Assembly (NCBI GenBank): GCA_035772735.1
Contig: JASDFA010000004.1
Span: 20,177,501 to 20,241,500, forward strand
Direction: 5' to 3'
DNA length: 64,000 nt
Source of the DNA: Datura wrightii
Lineage: Eukaryota; Streptophyta; Magnoliopsida; Solanales; Solanaceae
Shown here: piece by piece, positions 22,861 to 34,699 of the stretch
Layout: each line of letters opens with the position of its first letter
How positions within the stretch are numbered: the stretch's first letter is position 1
The notes under the pieces: model-generated
Seen by the model: the letters and a program-made list of their open reading frames with translations, nothing else
Database searches by the model: none
Told to the model about the DNA's origin: nothing
Made by a program: the position numbers and the translations under genes

Positions 22861-23467
22861 ATAGAAATAGGTTGTGTATCTAGCAATAGATCAATACCGA
22901 AATCAATTTTCCTTTTTGGAGAAACACTTGGCAAATCCACGGGAAACAACTCTGGGTACTCGCGCACCACCAAAACTAACTGAATAGTTAGGGTCTCGGA
23001 CTCCATATCCTTAACCCTAACTAGGTGTACATGCACCCCTTAGTGATCATCTTCCTAGCCTTAAGATAGGAAATAAATCGACCTGCTGGCACCGCCGAAC
23101 TACCCTTCCACTCCATAACTGACTCACCTAAAAAATGAAACTCCACAGTACGGGTCCTATAATTAATTGAAGCATAACATGCAAACAACCAATCCATACC
23201 CTAAATGATGTCAAAATCGGCCATGGCCAATTCTACTAAGTCTGCGGAGATAACCTTATGCAACACAATGACAAAGCACCCTCTATACACCCATCTAGCT
23301 ACAACCAAATCATTGATAGGGGTAGAAACTAAAAATGGTTCTGACAAGGTCTCGGAACTAACTCCAAGGCTACTAACAATGTAAGGAGTCATGAAAGATG
23401 ATGTAGCTCCCGGATCTAGCAAGGAATAAACATCAATATGAAAGACACGCAATATACCAGTGACCAT
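22861..23467 (-). pseudogene. Tekay-like aspartic protease and PR-RT linker
   Basis: 23,201-23,467 holds HIDVYSLLDPGATSSFMTPY with the catalytic D-P-G-A motif and ends at ADFDII, where a stop replaces the residue before GMDWL. The linker 22,861-23,200 continues with VEFHFLGESVMEWKGSS and, from 23,036, EYPELFPVDLPSVSPKRKID and DTQPISIP. The protease would process the Gag-Pol polyprotein. The frame entering from gag is shifted near 23,450. Confidence 0.88.
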
Positions 23468-23636
23468 GTTTGACGAAGTCTCCTACTCCTGGCGCGAGGC
23501 AAGGGAATAGAATTGGTTCTAGCACTGTTGCCATCTCCACTAGTCGATGGTCCCTACGGGGCAGAACAGGCTACAGCTGCTGTTGTCCTGGTGGTCTGTG
23601 CACGACCCCTATCATCACCCTGTCTAGCATATAGGC

Positions 23637-23790
23637 ATGCTCAGCGCATGTGCCCAGGTCTACCACACCCAAAACAAACATCTGAACCGAGCAGGCACTC
23701 CAGCGTGTGACTCTTGCCACACTTCCCGCAGGCTGGAGAGGTATACTCTAATTGGGTGCCCCTCTAATCTCTCGACCCTGAAGCCCTGCT
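23637..23790 (-). pseudogene. Tekay-like gag zinc-knuckle fragment
   Basis: The minus strand reads PACGKCGKSHTLEC then CFGCGRPGHMR-stop-AC, a CX2CX4HX4C RNA-binding knuckle with a stop inside. This is the C-terminal part of a chromovirus gag. The rest of gag and the 5' LTR are absent, because at about 23,790 the sequence switches to an Athila-type gag. Confidence 0.75.
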
Positions 23791-25530
23791 CCTATGTCCT
23801 TAATATACTTTGCATACTTCGGCACTCCCTGCAAAACATCAATAAGAGGTAAGTTAATATGTACCTGTTCCAGCACCTCCATGAATTTCTTGAAACACGC
23901 CTCCTCCTTGTGTTTCTTTAATCTTTGAGGGAACGGGGGTGGTGGTCTTTCTGATTCAGCCTTCTTTTTCGTCCCCCTCTCATCAATTTGCTCCCTCTCA
24001 ACTTCTGCTGCTCCCGATTGTTGAGGTGGTCTTTCTGGTTCCACCTCTTTAAGCTGCAAACCACTCCTTGTGGTCACCGCATTCACTTGATTGGGGTTGG
24101 GATCTATCTCGCTTGGGAGTCCTCCTGTAGGCCTGGTGTTTTGGGCTCCAGCAAATTGCCTAAATTGATACTCCAGTGCCTTAGTAGCTAACTGGTTGTT
24201 CTTTACCTCGACCGCCAATTTCACATAGTCAGCCTGCAATTGAGCTTGGTTAGCTATCATTGTCTTGAACATCTCCTCAATGTTGGGTGATGGTGGTGGA
24301 GGAGGTGCATTGTTGTTTCTATATTGTGCCTGATAGTTCTGCTGCCCTCTTTGATTCCTCTGCGCCCCCTGACTCGAACTCTGCCCTTGATGGTTGTTGC
24401 TACCCCAAGAGAAATTCGGGTGATTCCTCCAGTTGGAATTGTAGCTGTTTCCATACTGTAGGTGGTTGTTCCTCTGTACATTTCCCACAAAGTTCACCAA
24501 ATCAGGATTTTCTCCACAACACTCTGCTGAGTGCTCACTACTCCCGCACACTTCACACCAAATCTGCTGCACTACATTCACTGGGGCTTGAGTCTGGTTC
24601 ATTTTCATGTTACTGAAGTGGGTGTTGAGTTGATTCTGTAAAGCAGCTATCTATGCAGCAATAGCTGTAAAACCATCCACTTCTAGGACTCCTACTGCTT
24701 TCCTTGTTCCTCCTCTTGATGAATCAGCATTCCACTCCGGATTTCCCTGCGAAATACGATTTAACAAGTATACAACTCCTCATAAGTTTTCTCCAATGCT
24801 TGTCCCCCAGCTGCTGAGTCTAGCAAGATTTTTGTGTGGGGTTCCAAATCCTCTATAAAAGTGTGCACCAACACATCATTGGATTGGTGATGATGAGGAC
24901 AATCCCGCAACATAGACTTGAATCTCTCCCATGCCTGATACAGATTCTCTCTATCTCTCTATTTAAAACTTAGAATTTGACTTCTAAGTCTTGCTGTCTT
25001 ACCGGATGGAAAAAATCGTATCAAGAATTTCCTTGCAAGATCATCCCACGTAGTAATAGAATTGGGTGGCTCAGCTTTCAACCATCTCTTGGCTTCTCCC
25101 AACAGTGAAAATGGGAACAATGTAAGCCTGACATAATCTTATGATACTCCAGCGGGGATGTAAGTGTCACTTATCTCCAAAAAATTTTGGAGATGCTGCT
25201 GTGGATCCTCATGAGGGAGACTTGTGAACTGCCCGCTGGTGTGCAGCAATTGCACCATGTTTTGTTTTAGCTCGAACCTCCCTCCTGGCTCAGGTTTGCG
25301 GATGCTAGATGTGACATTGTTAGCATGTGGGATTGCCACCTCGCGAACCGGCCTAGCTGCCATTTCCTCGGGTACTAACATTGCCCTTACAACTGGTGGA
25401 TTCTGTTGTTGCTCCATGATTGTTTGTATGAGCAACTGCAACTTTCTCTCTAGAGCTTATCTCCTTTGACGATGAAATTCTCTTTCAGGCTCTAAATATG
25501 AGTCCACCAGCTCCTTGTTTCTTGCCAGTG
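23790..25530 (-). pseudogene. Athila-type gag
   Basis: Minus strand. The N-terminal part runs from about 25,530 with RKLQLLIQTIMEQQQNPPVV, then GGRFELKQNMVQLLHTSGQF and DPQQHLQNFLEISDTY. After a stop at 25,139 comes the retrotransposon gag domain (DYVRLTLFPFSLLGEAKRWL, PNSITTWDDLARKFLIRFFP, MLRDCPHHH, LLDSAAGGQALEKTYEEL). A knuckle CEVCGSSEHSAECC (CX2CX4HX4C) follows at about 24,530, then WRNHPNFSWG, a Gln-rich segment and PQRLKKHKEEACFKKFMEVL to YAKYIKDI. Several stops between 24,609 and 25,138 break it. The C-terminal frame runs without a stop across the junction into Tekay-like sequence (GAGLQGREIRGAPN). Forms virus-like particles in intact relatives. Confidence 0.9.
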
Positions 25531-25630
25531 TTCAACAGAAATTAGTATCTGCAAAATACAGGCTAAGACCAAGTTGTCAACACTAAGAAGAAATAGTAAA
25601 CTAACACTTAAGAAAAATTTACCAATTGCC
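25531..25630 (-). other. Athila-type leader between PBS and gag
   Basis: Short noncoding leader between the primer-binding site and gag; frames are interrupted by stops. Confidence 0.5.
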
Positions 25631-25650
25631 AATCCCCGGCAACGGCGCCA
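25631..25650 (-). other. Primer-binding site, tRNA-Asp type
   Basis: The minus strand reads TGGCGCCGTTGCCGGGG followed by att, the primer-binding site typical of Athila-lineage elements. It is six bases inside the LTR end. Confidence 0.85.
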
Positions 25651-26553
25651 AAAACTTGTTCGGCTGCTTTTGGGTATATAGCTACACGCAAGTGCACATG
25701 GTCGAACAAGTAGTAAAGTGGCTTAAGTAAGCCAAGTATCGATCCCACAGGGACTGGGCTAGGGTACAATCTACTCAAGTGTCACTATACTTTAACTCTA
25801 AAAATGCAGACAACAGTGTGAAGAAGAGTTTGGTACTTTGGTTTCTAATTTTATGCTAATTATAAATGAATATACAATTTGAGTCTAAACTATGAATATG
25901 AGCATGCTGAGGTTAAATGAACATGTAAAGAAATAAATTATCGATTCAATTTGGTTAATCTTTCCTCCAGTTGCTAGTCAAAAATTATTGCCAATGGATT
26001 AAAACTCTCGTATTTAACCGAACTTAAGAATCATGAACCGTCCACCTACATTTATGTGATAAAACGAAATTCATGTTCTAGCCTTACAAAACCGATTCCT
26101 TAATTGACTAATACGACTTTCAGGTATATTTCTGTCCTGAAGGTAAATCAATTCTCAATTTTCCCAAACTAAGAAAAGATCATATCCTATCAATTCACAA
26201 CTTTCAAATTTCTTGCTCTCTCGAGTGAAACCAGACTTTTTAGATATACAATAATATTGGCCACACATTAATGCAGTAAGAACAAGAATCAATAGAACAA
26301 CCATGGAAGAAAAGATGAAGAACCAAATAATCAATAATCACATTTCAATACAATTGTTCTTAACCTCAGCAAGAAGAGGATTTAGCCACTCATTTGTGGA
26401 TTAAACATCGTTAAATGAGTGTTAATCATATAAGCAATTGAAATAATGAAGAAGGAGATAGAGAAAAACCCTGAGATTTTCGTCACCTCAACTGCCTGTA
26501 ACCCACGTTCTTGCTCCACCAAGTCAGAATAATTAAAATTGAACCTAAGTGTT

Positions 26554-26562
26554 CTATTTATA
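26554..26562 (-). promoter_or_regulatory. Putative LTR TATA box
   Basis: The minus strand reads TATAAATAG about 470 bp into the LTR, just after the GC-rich block. Confidence 0.55.
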
Positions 26563-26579
26563 CTTGTGGAAATTTTTCC

Positions 26580-26830
26580 CGGAATAACAAGCAACGTGTC
26601 ACAGACTGCATCGCGGAGCACTGCCTCCGTGACATGCCACCGATGCGGACCCTTACTGGAATTTAGTCGTCCAGGTACTTAGGCCCAATGTGGCACGGCG
26701 TGCAATGCGGGGCTAGGCCAACGTGCCACGGCCCCAACGCGCACCTCCATTGGAAATAGGCATAATTTCACCATCCAGGCAGAATGCATCCGCGATGGCA
26801 GCGTGACACGGCTCCATCACGGAGCCCCTT
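26580..26830 (-). repeat. GC-rich degenerate-word block in LTR U3
   Basis: Repeats of words such as gcatcgcggagc, ccgatgcgg, gtggcacggc, gccacggccc, gcgatggcagcgtgacacggc and catcacggagcc in otherwise AT-rich LTR sequence. It occupies the same relative position as the blocks in the other LTR families. Confidence 0.6.
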
Positions 26831-27033
26831 TAATTTGTGCCTTCAAGTGCTTTTTACTTTGCTCGCGTCCGAGTCCAACCCCGATCTCTCCCAACATGCA
26901 TTTTAGCTTCCCAAAATTATATTTCACCTGCAAAACAATGCTAATCATGTTGGTTAGTATAAATTCACATTTTATTACAAATCCCATGAAAATGTATAAA
27001 CATCGATAGATAAACAAGGCAAAATTTGTATCA

Positions 27034-27057
27034 CTTGGGCATATAAATTTGCCCAAG
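27034..27057. repeat. 8-bp perfect inverted repeat at the LTR boundary
   Basis: cttgggca, an 8-base tataaatt spacer, then tgcccaag, immediately outside the presumed LTR end. Confidence 0.7.
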
Positions 27058-28489
27058 ATCAGAAACTACATCCAATACCAAATAAAACTTGCACTTTACA
27101 TTCAACAACTTTTGACCCTTCTTCCTTGAACCATGATCAACTAATGTACCATAGGAAACCAGGCTATCAACTAATATAAGTAAACATAACCCATGTACCT
27201 TCACAACAAATGAAGTCCCCACTCACAAATATAGTGTCAGATATTGCATGTGACTAAACAAGCGAGACTCTCACTCTCACAAAGAAGTTTCAAGTATTGT
27301 GTATCAGTTACCATAGGCTTGCCCTTATTTTCTCTGCTTCATTCTGTCAGATGGTTAGATTAGAATCACTATAGGATTTGTTATGGTTTGCAATGTAGGA
27401 TTTAGGGATGGACATGATAAATATGAGAGATTTTTGAGTGACTATCCCTTCCTTGGCGCTATATACATTGGCTTCACCACTCACCTATTTTACCCTTTTT
27501 TCTTTTCATTCCTTTTCCTCCCTTTTCACCTCTTTCGTATGCATTTGTATGAGTGTGGTGTATTTTCAACCTTTTCAAGAATTTATTTGTTTTTCTTTTG
27601 AATTTTCTTTTTCAAGCTTTTCAACTTTTTTATCTCCTTTTTTTTGTCACACCACACCTCATTTTTAACCTTTTCTCTTTTCTTTCCCTTTTTCTCATTC
27701 CCGCAATTTATGCACCCCTACTCTAGCCACCCTCAACTTAGACATTTTACCTATGTTGAGGTTCACAATGTCCAAGGAAGAACTAGGGCCAAAATAGGTT
27801 CATTATAAAAAAATGGGTATGGTTCATCGATTAGTCAAAGAAAACTGGTCTATGAAAGACTCAAAATTTGGATCAATGGAATCATATGATTTTGGTAGGG
27901 TCATTTAGGCTAAAGGTGAGCTTTAACAAAATTTCCTATGATCATATCCTAACCAACCATCCTTATCCTATGCAAAGACCAACCAGACAAGTTCTAGATC
28001 TTCAATGCAGTACTAAACTAAGTATCCAACCTCACTCGCTCATGACACATGACTTATATTCACTTTACCTGTCTGGTTTACACAAGGATTAACAAGACTC
28101 CTCATGCTATAAAAGAACTGACATCAAAAGATCCACACAAATCATGCATCCAATCACTAATACATAGCTAATGCATCAAAAAGAATTTAAACAACATCAA
28201 TTTTTTTCAAAAAAATAAAAAACTAGTGCACTTTCATTGGCTGAGTACTCCTAAGTTATTTTCTAATTAAACAAAAATCACAAAATAAGAAAATAAAATC
28301 CTAAACATGCTAATTATACTAGATAGCATGCCCAAGAGAAAAGATACACAACAAGAAAAACCCTCGGAGAAATCCAAAAATTTCAAAAATTACAAGTACA
28401 CCCCCTCCCCTTTTTGAAAATTGAGCTTCGTCCCCAAAAAATGAACTACAAGAATAGAGGGAAGGGAATATACCTGCTGTGCTTTAGGC

Positions 28490-30564
28490 GCTCCGGTCAT
28501 CCTACAGAGGAGATAACTCTGCTGCAATCGTGGCACGAGCGGTGGCTGGCGCACTCAATGGTGTATTAATAGGGGGAGTGGTTACCCCCTCAGTATTCTC
28601 GGCCCCCTCTATGGCCTCTGTGGTGATTGAGTCTAAATGTGGCTCGCCTGAAGGGTCCTTTCCACTAGCAAGATTGGGCTGAGCCATGGTAGAACTGCCT
28701 GCTCCTCTTGCCCACTCTTGTAGCTATGACTTATGTGAGTTATGAGTCTGCAAGCTCTCTGCTCGAGCCTGCTTGTGTTCTCTTCTTTCTTTCTTCCTTT
28801 TCTTCCTCACACTTTCTTCTCCAACATCCTCAGAGACTCTTTTCTTCCCTTTTTTCTAGCAGCTGTCATCGACTCCCATAAGCTGCCAAGTCAATCTCCT
28901 CATCAGGCTCTTTATCAAGGTCCAGAAGAGTGGGGGCTGATATGACTGCCGATTGTCATGATGAAAACATGACTACTTGGCTCCAAAGATCCCCCAACTC
29001 CTAAAGAAGACTGCTGGTATCCGTCTGCTCCACCATATGCATGTTGAATCGGATCTCAAATCCATCAAGGTGAGCATGTAGGGCCTGTGCTGCTATGTCA
29101 ATTTCTGCTTTGACCTCACATTTTTCATCATAGCCTAAAATTTTCTTTCACCCATGGTCAACCTTTTGGCTAGTGTTGGAAGAAAATCATGGGGCACTAG
29201 GATGTATCCTGCTAGTGTCTGAGTCGATAGGCTATGCAGTGCTGTAGCAGAAGTGCTAGGAGCTGCCTTTGAATGACCGGTGTCTCGCTTTGCTCCTGTG
29301 AGCTGGGGGCATTCACCTGTGCGCCCCCTGCTGGCTGGGTCTGTGGAACTGCCATAGGAAGTCGGGACCTTCTTATCGGGTTCATTTCATCCTAGATTAA
29401 GCCAATGTCTGCTATCCTCTGTCCTCTAATCAAGCTCTCCTCACCCCGTCGCACTAGTATTCCTTCCTCTCTTCATAATCTAAAAACGAGGCTCTAGAAA
29501 GGGATGGTAGTGCTTAATCCCACAGCCCGATCTCATATTTCCTCTACAATGATCCTCGGGATGTTAATGTGGTATCTGCACATGAGGAATCCTACCAGAG
29601 CTGCTTAGTCAGCACTTAGAGTGCTTTCATTGACCATAGGTGCTAACTAGTGGCGCACTAGTCTACAACAGGCTTTAGCTTTGAAGTTGAGTGAGGTTTT
29701 GGTAACCTGCTTTCCACCTGAGACCCATTCTTCTTCCTCTTTGTCCTCAGCTATAACACCTGCCAACCATTGTAGCTGTCTCTGTCTCTCCTCAAATCCC
29801 AATTTCCTACGTTTCTTCAGTGCCTCCACTCGGAACTCATATTCTAGTGCGGTATGAACTGGGGCCCGTACAGGATCCGAGAGATATTCCTCTCAGAGAT
29901 GTCTACCTCTCACCCTCTGACCATGACACTCTCCAATCTGGGATAATATTTCACTTTCTTCCCCTTCTTTTCCTTTTCCTCCATGGTCGCCAAGTAGTTG
30001 GCATAGAACTCTCGAACTATCTATAAAGTGTACTTACGGAGTCTTATCCATCTATTCGAGCCCATAAAAGCTGAATATCTGCTTCATCTCCTCTACTTCA
30101 TTCAATGTGTTAGTAAGGATCCACGGTTCTTCTTGGATGCTATGCCTAGGTTTATTTTTGGCCGAGAGAGAAATTCCTTGTTCATACATTTCCTGTGCTC
30201 CTGGCACTCTCCACTAGATGGTGCGACTATCCCTAGGTGGATTCTGCTACTACTCAGCATTGGGAGCCTCCTCCTCAGACTCAAAACTACCACTTGTCTC
30301 TCCAAATTTGGTCTCCTCAGACCCTTGGTCTGCATTTGAGCCACTTCCAAACTCCTGATTACCTTCTTTAGCTCCCTCCTCAAACTGGGGAGCTTTGGCA
30401 GATGTGGCAGTAGCTGCGACGACTTGTGCTTTGGCCTTCGCCCTAGTACTCCTCAACTGAACCACTAGGGGAGTGTCCTGCTTACTCAGGCTCATACTCA
30501 GATGTTTCATCATGTGATATATCCTTCGAGTAGTTTCTTTGGATGCTTTGCGCTTCATCGTCAT
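28490..30564 (-). pseudogene. Putative plant transposon protein ORF (element F)
   Basis: ATG at 30,564 in the context ggtacaATG, also seen in element C. The N-terminus MTMKRKASKETTRRIYH is followed by a charged, Ala/Glu-rich segment (EEGAKEGNQEFGSGSN). Around 29,650-29,830 comes ERQRQLQWLAGVIAED then SLNFKAKACCRLVRH and a stop. This is the conserved core I know from Solanaceae proteins annotated 'putative plant transposon protein' (Pfam PF20167 by memory). The C-terminal part is low-complexity and ends around 28,500. Multiple stops and frame changes make it a pseudogene. Function unknown; no catalytic motif is visible. Confidence 0.65.
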
Positions 30565-30639
30565 TGTACCTGTAGAGAAAAGAGTTAGAATTCCATATCT
30601 GAGAAAGAAAAACAAGAAGATAAATTCTCAGTATCTAAC

Positions 30640-31860
30640 TATGGGTCAACAGTACAGGTCGTACCTTGGAGGTACGACTCTTATGAAGTCCCAAAAGAAT
30701 CATATGTGCACATTATGACTCACAGGTAGGACTCATGCCACGAAGGTACGACCCGTACCTTAAGTCGTCTAAGGATGCCCCTTTAATGCAAATATCTTTG
30801 TATTTTTCACGACTCATGGTACGACCCATAGGTTGATTCAGGAGTTGTATGAAGGACCATACTGCCTTATTTGGACTTTTCCCTATTCAGGTCTTTGGTA
30901 CGAATGCACAGTATGATTTGTAGTGGAAAACCATGAACCATGCTAGGTTTCGTACTCTGGTATTGACTTATTCTAACTTGGGACATCCCAACGAGCCATC
31001 CTACGAGTCGTAGTATAAAACCACGAGTCGTAGGAACTCTTGTGAAGCCTGTCCCTGCCTTAATTTTAATCTAGTTTACAGGGGTTTTCATTTTTAACTT
31101 TTGGGTACTTAGTCTTTCTTTGGTTTAGGCATTTTCAGTTCAGCTTATTACATACTACTCATTCCTCACCTTTTATTCACTACCCATAACTCATTGTGAA
31201 TGGTTAAATGCAGAGGTTCATCAACCTTTTAAGGACCTTTCCTAGTCGAAAACAACTCAATAAACCCCTGTTCATTATCTTTTTACAATTTTCAAGAAAA
31301 TATGATTTCTCATAGGAGCTTTGGCAACATAACCTCAAGCACATAATAAAGCAATAAACTTACTTGTTGATTTTTTACTTCGACTAGTAATAGTAAATTC
31401 GGGTTGAGATGACGTGATTGAGCAAGAAATTGCTCGATTGTTCCTCCTTTGTTTTTGAGTTACGGGTGCGAGGGATTCTTAGCCATAGTTCGTTCTTCCG
31501 TTTTATTCATGTGGAAAAAGGGTCTTTTATAGGTCTAGATTTTAAATAAGTGAGGGGCAGATTTAAAAAATCTAGGTCAAGTCGGGTAAATTCAAAACTT
31601 TTGACCCATCACGACTCGTACCATGAGTCATAGGAAGACCTTATGACTCGTCCCTTGGACCCGTAAGTTAGAGTTTTGAGAAACATAGCTGAGGACCTAC
31701 GAGTACATCCTACGACTCATACAAGGTGGGTACGGTTCCTATGATCACTCGTAGGTCTTTTTTTTAGAATACATCTCCAAACCTCTCCACGCCTCATACT
31801 ACGACTTGTACAACCCTTTCACGAATCATACTGAGAGTCGTAGCCACTACTTTCTCAGCA
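30640..31860 (-). repeat. Clusters of palindromic ACGACTCGT-like words in the F leader
   Basis: Examples are ccacgagtcgtagg (about 31,021), cacgactcgtacc (about 31,609), ggtacgacccgtacc and ctacgactcat. Two clusters (30,640-31,060 and 31,600-31,860) flank an AT-rich gap. The word and its reverse complement are the same palindrome apart from the central base. No coding. Confidence 0.6.
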
Positions 31861-31867
31861 GTCTTTT

Positions 31868-33463
31868 TGATATCTCCCAAATCACACCTCGCAATTGAGA
31901 TATAAAGCGGTCGATGTCAAATATAGAACCCAACACAAGTTAAGGTCGATCCCACCGGGAATATGAAAAGAACTTAAGTTAATACGAATAGCTGTTACTA
32001 TCGGGTTACTTATTTCCAAAGGGGAAAAGAAATAAACTGCTAATTATGAGGAAAGACTACTAAATGCTTAAGTCAAATTCGGTTTGTATTCAATTAACGA
32101 CTTGACTAGGATTGTGTTCCCCAAGACTTCATAACCACAAGGCTTGTACACTAGTGATCTATTCTGGTGTTTAACATGCAATATCAGTAAGTTAGGTTCA
32201 CCTAAATGGTTGCTCCCCTATCTAGATGATTATCACCACACAACTTGGTTCGTATACGGGTGTATTTTTAATTGATCCATACCCTTATTATCGGATTAGC
32301 TATTCCCGGACAAGTTCAAGCTATTAGATGAGGGTTGATAACCTCAAATCTCCATTGTTAATCCCTTTTCCCATTCACTAACTCTTTGGTTCGGTAAGTA
32401 AGAATAAGGCAAGTCCTAATGTTTGCAACCGTCAAGAATCAATTAAAACAAAGGATAAACAATACATGCATTAAACCCAATTCAAGAATCACTAAGTGTT
32501 TCATCTACGTGTGTTAATTCATCTTGGTTCCCACAACCCTAGTTATGGGTTTAGCTACTCATGTTTGAATGATCACAATCACAAAATATTGAATAAATCA
32601 TAATTGCAACTTACAAATTATCGTAGAAGAAAACCAAGTAATTGAATAAAACTCCAAACTTGATGAATAAATTCCAATGTTGCTTTTGATCCTAAAATTC
32701 AAGAACAAAATTGTAAACCTTGTTTCTTGACCCAAGAATAATTGTACAACACCAAAATCTTGTGTGAAAAAAAAAGCTGTTTGTCGAAAATAAACCTAAA
32801 AAGTGTAGTTATAGTTCCAAAAAAACCTTTTCCTAACTAAAACTGGAAACCAGGTCGTCAGTGATTGCAAGCTTGGTGACGATTCATTAGGACCTTTAAT
32901 GAGTTGTGCCTTTCTAAAAATCAATCGTCCTTAGCATCAAACCCAGTTATGGCAACGGGTCACATAACGACTTGTTTTTCCTGGGCATGAGTCATTAGGC
33001 CCCTCGTGGTCTAACTCCTTCAAATTTCCAGTGTATCTCATGGTTGGTTCCAGTGACCTGCCAACGAGACATTTCATCAACTAATGACTTGTTATGTCGT
33101 CCGTCAACTTCACTAGCTACTTCTTCACTAATTCCTCTCCCAGGCTTCACAACTGACTTCACGACTCGTTACCAGATGTAACGAATCGTTCCCTCAACCC
33201 GTCAGGTACACTGTTTCTGCATCTTCAAAACTCAATAATTACCCACGACTTTAGCAATGAGTCGTGCTTATTGCCAATGACTCGTGAGGTTCCTGACAGT
33301 CACCTATTCCGTTATTTTAAGCATTAATTTGCACAGTTCACTTCAGAACCTGTTTTCCTGCAACATTAAACACAAAACACATCATATCTATACAAACATA
33401 CCCAGAATGTGCATAGTTTCTTGGTTTTAAGCGTTGAAAGTGCCGTAAAATCACGACATATCA
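31868..33463 (-). mobile_element. 3' LTR of non-autonomous element C (1.6 kb)
   Basis: The plus strand begins TGATATCTCCCAAATCACACC and ends CGACATATCA. The homologous LTR at 59,374-60,943 has matching ends and collinear sequence (ggtcgatcccac, gtgttccccaaga, ctatctagatgat, caagctattagatgagggttg). The PPT at 33,464 shows it is the 3' LTR of a minus-strand element. It sits cleanly inside element F. Left flank ctttt; the right partner is lost. A block at 32,850-33,300 is rich in cgagtcgt/cgactcgt words. Confidence 0.85.
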
Positions 33464-33477
33464 ACACCCTCAACTTA
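33464..33477 (-). other. Polypurine tract of element C
   Basis: The minus strand reads TAAGTTGAGGGTGT immediately upstream of the LTR start TGATATGTCG. The core AAGTTGAGGGTG is repeated at 34,310-34,322. Confidence 0.7.
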
Positions 33478-34699
33478 GAACTTTTTCATGTCCTCAGGAA
33501 AAACCAAAGTAAAATAAAATAAAATAAACTACTTTGACGCTTCCATCAAAAGAACTCTAGGGAATTTAAGGTATTCACATTTATTCATCAAATCGAAATT
33601 TCTAACCCCTCCTTCATCATACCAACTCAAATCACAATGCATATGCAAAATTTCCAACCATGACACAAAGGAATCAAACCATGGCAAAACACTATCACTT
33701 GCAACCACGCATATAAATCTATAACACTGACCCAGACAATTTGTAGAGGATTTTGTTGACCAAATGCTCTCACCACAAAGAAGTCCCATACTCACACATG
33801 TGTATATGATTATTTTGATATATTTCTCTTGGGACTAGATAAGATTCCCTCGCTCTCACAAAGAAAATCTAACTGTGTGCATGCAATACCATAGGCTTGC
33901 CTTTACTTTCAATACCTTGATTTTCAGAAAAGTAACCAGGATCACTATAGGACTTTCTAAGCTTGTACCATAGGCTCGGGTTCGGGTATGGTACATATGG
34001 AATTAGTAGCTCAACCCTCCTTGTCACTACACACATCTTGACTCCACTTTTCACCTTTTTTTCCCCATTTTCTCCCCTTTCTCATTTACTTGCTTCTTCT
34101 TTTATTTGCATTTGCAACTACAGATGCGGTTTCTCTTTATTCAAGCATTCATTGATGTCACATCTTTCTTTTCTTTTCTTTTCTTTCTCTTTGACAATAA
34201 TTTTTATTTATTGATTTTCTTTTCGTTATGCATACCACACTCGCTCTTTTCTTTTCATTACCCAAATTTTCATTCTTCCCTACTCTTTTTAATCACCCCT
34301 ATAATAGCCACCCTCAACTTAGGTGATTTTCCTGAGTTGAGGTTCACAGTGTCCAAGGAGGGACCAGGGCCAAAACAGGTTCATTCTTAATAAAAGCAGG
34401 AAGGTGAATTGGTGTAAATAAAATAAAAGGTCGATTTAAGCTCAAACATTCGGATCAAGGGATTTTTATTCTCTTTTGGTAGGTCTTTTAAGGCTAAAGT
34501 GGGCTCATGAATCATAAAGGGCCTATGATCCTTTCCTAGTTTCTTATCCTCTATCTCAGTACGATTGACCAGGAAAGTTCTAGATTGACACATACAACCG
34601 AATTTATCTATTAAACCTAACTCACACATAACACATGTCAACATCATCACTTCTACTAATTGCTAGTTCAGGTAAAACCATACAATGGTAAATATGTTC
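33478..34699 (-). mobile_element. Element C 3' noncoding module string
   Basis: It holds an (AAAAT)n run (33,511-33,530), ccataggcttgcc (33,890), agcttgtaccataggctcggg (33,959), a pyrimidine tract (34,030-34,300), a second PPT core with a 12-bp hairpin (34,312-34,342, seven-base loop), agggccaaaacaggttcattc (34,366), cctatgatcctttcctagtt (34,523) and aaagttctagattgac (34,574). No coding. The order is shared with F, C2, B and the region at 2.6-4.1 kb. Confidence 0.7.
34312..34342. repeat. Conserved hairpin overlapping a second PPT core
   Basis: cctcaacttagg, a seven-base tgatttt loop, then cctgagttgagg. The 12-bp stem has a single G-U type mismatch. Weaker versions are at 27,731-27,760 and 61,783-61,812. 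Confidence 0.65.

Larger units (their letters stand above)
25657..27033 (-). mobile_element. 5' LTR of the Athila-type element (about 1.38 kb)
   Basis: The minus-strand 3' end is ...GCAGCCGAACA next to the PBS. The 5' end is placed at TGATACAAATTTTGCC (27,033) because it gives TG...CA ends and resembles the TGAT starts of the other Athila-type LTRs here. That end is less certain. Near the 3' end it holds tatcgatcccacaggga, a word shared in altered form by the other Athila-type LTRs. A GC-rich block (26,580-26,830) is directly upstream of the TATA box. The element's 3' half is missing. Confidence 0.75.
27034..31867 (-). mobile_element. Non-autonomous LTR element F (internal region, interrupted)
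   Basis: A minus-strand element without visible gag-pol. Its own LTRs are missing: the left side is cut by the Athila-type LTR, and the right side by the LTR of element C at 31,868. In plus coordinates it holds the 3' module string: ccataggcttgccctt (27,311), gcaatgtaggatttaggga (27,391), pyrimidine tract (27,488-27,720), PPT-like ccctcaactta with hairpin (27,729-27,760), agggccaaaataggttcatt (27,785) and acaagttctagat (27,985). The ORF (28,490-30,564) and a long 5' leader rich in tacgactcgt-type words (30,640-31,060 and 31,600-31,860) follow. The arrangement parallels elements C and C2, which identifies it. Confidence 0.7.

Noticed and set aside
33529..33795. 88-codon minus ORF (MSMGLLCGESIW...)
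   Set aside because: Lies in the 3' noncoding region of element C; the corresponding C2 sequence (61,040-61,280) does not keep the frame.
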